NCBI RefSeq assembly: GCF_050410795.1
Contig: NZ_CP191258.1
Location: 3,906,001 to 3,970,000 of the forward strand
Direction of reading: 5' to 3'
Length of the DNA stretch: 64,000 bases
From: Fontivita pretiosa
Lineage (GTDB): Bacteria; Planctomycetota; Phycisphaerae; Tepidisphaerales; Tepidisphaeraceae
Below, in pieces: positions 60,074 to 64,000 of this stretch (the first letter of the stretch is position 1; the number at the start of each line of letters is the position of its first letter). The notes beneath the pieces were generated by a model. It searched no databases, was not told the origin of the DNA, and worked only from the letters and a program-made list of their open reading frames with translations. The position numbers and the translations under genes were made by a program.

Positions 60074-61156
60074 ATGATCCCCATCATCGATGCTCATCTT
60101 GACCTGGCCTGGAACGCGTTGTCGTGGAATCGCGATCTGACCGAGCCGCTGGCCATGCTGCGCGAGCGGGAGAAGGGCATGACCGACGACCCGGCGCGGG
60201 GCAACGCGACTGTTTGCCTGCCGGAAATGCGCCGCGGGCGGGTGCTGCTGTGTCTGGCGACTATCCTTGTGCGCGCCAAGCGGCACGTTCAACCGCCGCG
60301 CGGGCATCTGCGGATCGATCTGGACGTCGGCACGCAGACGATCGCCTGCGCCACCGCAAGAGGGCAACTTGAGTATTACCGGCTTCTGGAAGAAGAGAAT
60401 GAGCTGCGGATCATCCATAACCGCGCGCAGCTCGATCAGCACTGGCAGCATGCGCAACAGAATCCCAACGGACCGATCGGGATCATCATCGCGATGGAAG
60501 GGGCCGATCCGATCGTCACGCCGGCGCAGGCGCAACGGTGGTTTGATGACGGACTGCGGGTCGTCGGCATCGCGCATTTCGGGCCCAGCGCCTATGGCGT
60601 GGGCACGGGCGATGCCGGGCCACTCACCCTGGCGGGCGTGCAGTTGCTGCGCGAGATGGATCGGCTGGGGATGATCCTGGACCTGACCCACAGCTCCGAT
60701 CCGACGTTCTACCAGGCACTGGAGGTCTTTCGTGGCCCGGTGCTGGCCAGCCACAACAATTGCCGCGCGCTGGTGCCGGGCGACCGGCAATACTCCGACG
60801 AGCAGATCCGGCTGATCATCGAGCGTGGCGGGGTGATCGGAGCAGTGCTGGACGAGTGGCAGCTTCGCGCCGGCTGGGAGCGAGGCAAGACCGACCGCAA
60901 CCTCGTCACCCTCGACGCCGTCGCCGACAACATCGATCACGTCTGCCAGCTTGCCGGTAACGCGCGGCACGCGGCCATCGGATCGGACCTGGACGGCGGC
61001 TTCGGCACCGAGCAGTCGCCGGTCGGGATCGAGTCGATCGCGGACATGCAGAAGCTGGCGGACGTGCTGGCCAATCGCGGCTACCGGCAGGCTGACATCG
61101 AAGCGATCTTCCACGGCAACTGGCTGCGATTTTTCCGCGAACACCTGAAGGGTTGA
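60074..61156 (+). CDS. Membrane dipeptidase-like metallopeptidase (family M19)
   Basis: 360 residues. The zinc ligands are in the expected places: IIDAHLDLAWNAL (HxD), the bridging Glu in GIIIAMEGADPI, DLTHSSDPTFYQ and LASHNNCRAL (two His) and the Asp in AIGSDLDGGFG. This is a TIM-barrel metallopeptidase of the renal dipeptidase type. M19 enzymes cleave dipeptides with a D- or dehydro-residue at the C-terminal position; some bacterial members act on small amides. Its presence in a sugar-acid operon suggests a substrate linked to an amino sugar or acyl-amino compound, but this is only inference. Confidence 0.9.
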   Translation: MIPIIDAHLDLAWNALSWNRDLTEPLAMLREREKGMTDDPARGNATVCLPEMRRGRVLLCLATILVRAKRHVQPPRGHLRIDLDVGTQTIACATARGQLEYYRLLEEENELRIIHNRAQLDQHWQHAQQNPNGPIGIIIAMEGADPIVTPAQAQRWFDDGLRVVGIAHFGPSAYGVGTGDAGPLTLAGVQLLREMDRLGMILDLTHSSDPTFYQALEVFRGPVLASHNNCRALVPGDRQYSDEQIRLIIERGGVIGAVLDEWQLRAGWERGKTDRNLVTLDAVADNIDHVCQLAGNARHAAIGSDLDGGFGTEQSPVGIESIADMQKLADVLANRGYRQADIEAIFHGNWLRFFREHLKG

Positions 61157-61163
61157 AGCACAC

Positions 61164-61589
61164 ATGAACGAAACGAAGCCGAAGAAGCTAGGCGTATATC
61201 CCGGCGGGCAGGATACGTCCACCGGGCCTTACAGCCCGGGCGTGGCGGTAGGCGAGCTGGTCTTCGTGGCCGGGCAGGGACCGCTGGATCCGCAGACCGG
61301 GCAGATCGTCGGCACCACGATCGAGGAGCACACCGAGCTGACGTTGAACAACGTCAAGCGCATTCTCGAAGCCGCCGGTTGCACCATGGACGACTGTGTC
61401 AAGACCACCGTCCACCTGAAGGACATCGGCGAGTTCGAGCGTTTCAACGCGGTCTATCGACGATTTTTCAACAAGCCCTACCCGGCGCGCACAACGGTGC
61501 AGTCGGTGCTGTGGAGCACGATTCGCGTCGAGATCGACGCCGTCGCCATCCGCGGCTGCGGGCAGAACAAGACCGGGAACACACCATGA
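61164..61589 (+). CDS. RidA/YjgF-family enamine/imine deaminase
   Basis: 141 residues, the standard length. The family signature is present: VAGQGPLDPQTGQIVG, KRILEAAGCTMDDCVKTTVHL and ARTTVQSVLWSTIRVEIDAV, where the Arg-x-x-Val/Glu end corresponds to the ligand-binding arginine. RidA hydrolyses reactive enamines and imines formed by PLP enzymes or dehydratases. It starts seven bases after the dipeptidase stop and overlaps the lactonase start by four (ATGA), which shows tight operon coupling. Its role here may be to clear 2-keto-acid imines or to act on a pathway intermediate. Confidence 0.92.
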   Translation: MNETKPKKLGVYPGGQDTSTGPYSPGVAVGELVFVAGQGPLDPQTGQIVGTTIEEHTELTLNNVKRILEAAGCTMDDCVKTTVHLKDIGEFERFNAVYRRFFNKPYPARTTVQSVLWSTIRVEIDAVAIRGCGQNKTGNTP

Positions 61590-62419
61590 GCCAGCCGCAG
61601 TTCACGCAGATCGCCCGGGGAATCCCGGGCGCGGAAGGACCGGTGTTCGATAGGGCGGGAAGACTCTTCGTGGTCGAGCCGCCTGCCGGCAGGATCCTTC
61701 AGATCTACGACGATGGCCGAACACGCGAGCACGCGAATACGGGCGGCATTCCCGCGGGGCTGGCGGTCGATGCGGAGGATCACCTGTGGGTGGCGGACAT
61801 GAGGCGCGGATTGCTGCGCGTCAGCCCCGATGGAACTGTCGAAGGTGTCGTCGAGCGCTTCGAGGACAAGCCGATCCGCGGCTGCAACGACTTGACCATC
61901 GATGAACAGGGGAACATCTACTTCACCGCCCCGGCCGGGTCCAACGCCGACAATCCGGTCGGCGAACTTTACTGCCGGCTGATCGACGGCCAGGTGCTGC
62001 GGCTGGATCAGGGCTTTGCGTTCTGCAACGGGATCGCGCTGTGGCCGCGCGGGAAGATGCTGGTGGTGGCCGAGACGTTCACCAGGAAGCTGTGGGCGTA
62101 CGACGTTGTCGCTGCGGGGCGGCTGGCCAACAAGCGTGTGTGGGCGACGTTGTCGGGCAGCCATCGCGGCGGGCCGGACGGCATCGACTTCGACATCGAC
62201 GGCAACCTGCTGGCAACCAACTGGGGCGGCGGAGCGATCGAGGTATTCGATCCGCACGGCAAGCCGCTGGAACGCATCGCCACGCCATTCGAGCAGCCTT
62301 CGAACCTGCATTTCGGCGGCGCCGACGGCTGCGACCTGTGGATCACCGAGCACACCAACAACGCCGTCTGGAAGACCCGCTGGCGCCGCCCGGGGCTGCT
62401 GGCGATCCGGCGCATCTGA
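61586..62419 (+). CDS. SMP-30/gluconolactonase-type lactonase
   Basis: About 277 residues. ATG 61586 overlaps the RidA stop. A six-bladed propeller with the metal ligands of SMP-30: GAEGPVF (Glu near residue 17), GCNDLTID (Asn) and PDGIDFDIDGN (Asp). The strands 'LWVADMRRGLLRV' and 'LLATNWGGGAIEVF' repeat the blade pattern. It probably opens a sugar lactone (gluconolactone, uronolactone or an aldonolactone) to the acid. The upstream/downstream genes are a RidA and an NAD-dependent sugar dehydrogenase, which would supply and remove this intermediate. Confidence 0.92.
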   Translation: MSQPQFTQIARGIPGAEGPVFDRAGRLFVVEPPAGRILQIYDDGRTREHANTGGIPAGLAVDAEDHLWVADMRRGLLRVSPDGTVEGVVERFEDKPIRGCNDLTIDEQGNIYFTAPAGSNADNPVGELYCRLIDGQVLRLDQGFAFCNGIALWPRGKMLVVAETFTRKLWAYDVVAAGRLANKRVWATLSGSHRGGPDGIDFDIDGNLLATNWGGGAIEVFDPHGKPLERIATPFEQPSNLHFGGADGCDLWITEHTNNAVWKTRWRRPGLLAIRRI

Positions 62420-62428
62420 GGAGTCAAC

Positions 62429-63295
62429 ATGCGAATACTGATCACTGGAGCATGCGGTTGTCTGGGACGTGCCGTGCGTCGCGCAGCAGCAGCGCAGCAT
62501 CAGCTCGTGCTGATGGATGTCGTCGAGCAGGTCGAGCGCGAAGGCGGGATTCGCGCCAGCGTCACCGATGAGCAGGCAGTCCGTCGCGCGGTTGAAGGAT
62601 GCGATGCGATCATTCATACCGCTGCCCTGCACGGCGGGCATCGCCACACCCACACCAAGCCGCAGTACATCGCCACCAACGTCATCGGCGCCGAACACCT
62701 GTTCGACGCGGCGATCAAGTCGGGCGTCAGGCGCGTGGTCATGGCCAGCACCATGGAAGTGCTGCTCGGCCAGAGTTGGGACGCCTACGGCACATCCATG
62801 CTGGACGAGTCGCTTCCGCCGCGGCCGAACTGGATTTACCCGGTCACCAAGCTCCAGGTGGAGATCCTGGGGCATCATTACGCGCAGAACCACGGACTGG
62901 AGGTAGCGCAACTGCGGTACGTGGCGTTCGACGACACGCCGATGCACAAGCTCGGGCTGTCGCTGATCTGCCGGTACATCAGCTCCGACGACGCCGGCCA
63001 GGCGACGCTGCTGGCGGCGACCAGACCCGGACTTCGCGATGAGGTCCTGTGCATCAGCAATGACAGCCCGCTGCGACAGCAGGACACCAACGACGCCCTG
63101 CGCGATCCCAAGGCCGTGCTGGAACGCCACTGGCCCGGATCGACGGCATTACTCCAGAAGCATGGTCTGGCTCCCGATCCGGCGCACTTCTGGCCGATTA
63201 CCCGAAACGACAACGCGAAGCTGAAGCTTGGCTGGCAGCCACGGGATACGTTTGAGGCGTTCCTGCGGCATCTGGGTTGGCAACGTCCATCGTGA
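62429..63295 (+). CDS. NAD(P)-dependent epimerase/dehydratase, possibly uronate-dehydrogenase-like
   Basis: 288 residues. The ATG has GAGGAG eight bases upstream. Rossmann motif TGACGCLGRA, then DVVEQV, HTAALHGG (Thr/Ser region), and catalytic Tyr/Lys in YPVTKLQVEIL. An unusual substrate loop (HGGHRHTHTKPQYI) is His-rich. The extended-SDR fold, length (uronate dehydrogenase is about 265-280) and placement before an enolase-superfamily dehydratase make oxidation of a uronate or related hexose plausible. The exact substrate is not visible, and UDP-sugar epimerase activity remains possible. Confidence 0.82.
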   Translation: MRILITGACGCLGRAVRRAAAAQHQLVLMDVVEQVEREGGIRASVTDEQAVRRAVEGCDAIIHTAALHGGHRHTHTKPQYIATNVIGAEHLFDAAIKSGVRRVVMASTMEVLLGQSWDAYGTSMLDESLPPRPNWIYPVTKLQVEILGHHYAQNHGLEVAQLRYVAFDDTPMHKLGLSLICRYISSDDAGQATLLAATRPGLRDEVLCISNDSPLRQQDTNDALRDPKAVLERHWPGSTALLQKHGLAPDPAHFWPITRNDNAKLKLGWQPRDTFEAFLRHLGWQRPS

Positions 63296-63315
63296 TCACA
63301 GGGATACCCACGGCC

Positions 63316-64000
63316 ATGAAACTGATTCGTGTCGATGCGTATGAAGTGGTGGTGCCCGCTCGCCCGGGGCGCGTCAACAGCGAAGAGTACGGCCCGCCGA
63401 TCTGGGACATGATCCCCAAGCTCGTCGTCGAGTTCCACACCGACGACGGGCTTGTCGGACTGGGCGAGGGGCCTCGCAGCTCGGGCGAGACGACGCTGCG
63501 GTCGGCGTGCGCGCAGCTCGCCGGACGCGACCTGCGCGCGCTCTGTTTCCAGGAACCGCCGCTGCTGGACCTCTCGTCGCATGACATGTTCGCCGTTGCC
63601 AACCCCAGGCGTCCTCACCGGCTGCTGGAACGCAACTTCAACAACTACGATCATCTTGCGGTGCACGTGGCGCTGCTCGACCTGCTCGGCAAACACACCG
63701 GCCTGCCGCTGTGCGCGCTGATGGGCGGGGCGTATCGCGAGCGCGTGGCGGTGGACACGTGGATGGGACGGATGACGCCGCAGGACTCGGCGCGAATCTG
63801 TCGCGAAGCCCAGGCGCTGGGTTTCCATGGCGCGAAGATGAAGTGCGCTCTGGAAGACGACAACGTCGCCCGCGCCCAGGCGATTCGCGACGCCTGTGGC
63901 GAGCAGTTCAAGCTCACGTTCGATCCGAACCATCGCTTCTACCGTTTTGCCGAAGCGGCGCCGCTGGTGCGGCAGCTCGCCGCCGTCGGCAACCTCGGCT
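63316..64000 (+). CDS. Enolase-superfamily (mandelate racemase/muconate lactonizing-type) enzyme, partial
   Basis: The frame starts at ATG 63316 (GTG 63292 is an alternative) and runs off the window; about 228 codons are visible. The N-terminal cap (LIRVDAYEVVVPARPG, AHVALLDLLGKHTG with 'D...K...G.P') is typical. The barrel then begins: Lys-x-Lys in AKMKCALEDD, supplying the catalytic base Lys, and LTFDPNHRFY with the first metal-ligand Asp of the FDPN type. This group includes glucarate/galactarate/mannonate dehydratases. The following residues that would settle the subgroup are missing. In this operon a sugar acid dehydratase is the natural reading. Confidence 0.85.
   Translation, partial: MKLIRVDAYEVVVPARPGRVNSEEYGPPIWDMIPKLVVEFHTDDGLVGLGEGPRSSGETTLRSACAQLAGRDLRALCFQEPPLLDLSSHDMFAVANPRRPHRLLERNFNNYDHLAVHVALLDLLGKHTGLPLCALMGGAYRERVAVDTWMGRMTPQDSARICREAQALGFHGAKMKCALEDDNVARAQAIRDACGEQFKLTFDPNHRFYRFAEAAPLVRQLAAVGNLG

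Overview
The window is GC-rich, gene-dense bacterial chromosome with short leaders and many ATGA-type overlaps. The gene content points to a planctomycete, probably of the Phycisphaerae type. The indicators are DUF1559-like prepilins, a Ser/Thr kinase joined to TPR repeats, a chlamydial/planctomycete-type histone H1-like protein (HC1), several secreted carbohydrate-active proteins and a PA0069-type radical SAM protein. No insertion sequence, prophage, CRISPR array or rRNA was seen. The taxonomic call is inferred from family content, not from a marker-gene search.

Layout. 1-11.8 kb: the end of a GspK-like gene, an LD-transpeptidase, a folate salvage enzyme, the clamp-loader-like RarA, two divergently transcribed secreted carbohydrate-related proteins, a short-chain dehydrogenase, an unrecognised membrane protein, a prepilin-like protein and a LysM lipoprotein. 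12-26.7 kb: mostly housekeeping and genome maintenance, with a hydrolase, a SWIM-SNF2 helicase, Ada beside a SplB-like radical SAM protein, HC1, a FabZ-like dehydratase, a DnaQ exonuclease fused to a WYL domain, a SirB1-like protein, CarB and a lipase. 26.7-33.3 kb: an oxidoreductase, a methyltransferase-like protein, a kinase-TPR protein, a GH5-like protein, tRNA-Ser(CGA), and a decapitated fragment carrying the poly(ADP-ribose) glycohydrolase (PARG) signature.

33.3-40 kb is a signalling block. A REC-HDOD regulator diverges from a chain of CHASE3 hybrid histidine kinase, Hpt protein and REC-HD-GYP regulator, which together make a complete phosphorelay ending in a predicted c-di-GMP phosphodiesterase. 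41-54 kb is one long minus-strand type IV pilus / type II secretion-like locus. In transcription order it holds a sensor kinase, STAS protein, GspE/PilB ATPase, GspF/PilC, a PilM-PilN fusion (GspL-like architecture), PilO-, PilP-, GspG-, GspH-, GspJ- and GspI-like proteins and a PilX-like protein. A strong hairpin separates the major pseudopilin gene from the minor ones. No secretin or prepilin peptidase gene is present.

54-64 kb: a stand-alone tsf, then a carbohydrate-utilisation region. A pectate-lyase-fold lipoprotein and an alpha/beta hydrolase diverge from an MFS-dipeptidase-RidA-lactonase-dehydrogenase-enolase-superfamily operon that runs off the window. The divergent promoter carries a near-perfect LacI/GalR-type operator. 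The last three genes fit an oxidative sugar (perhaps uronate) pathway: dehydrogenase, lactonase, dehydratase.
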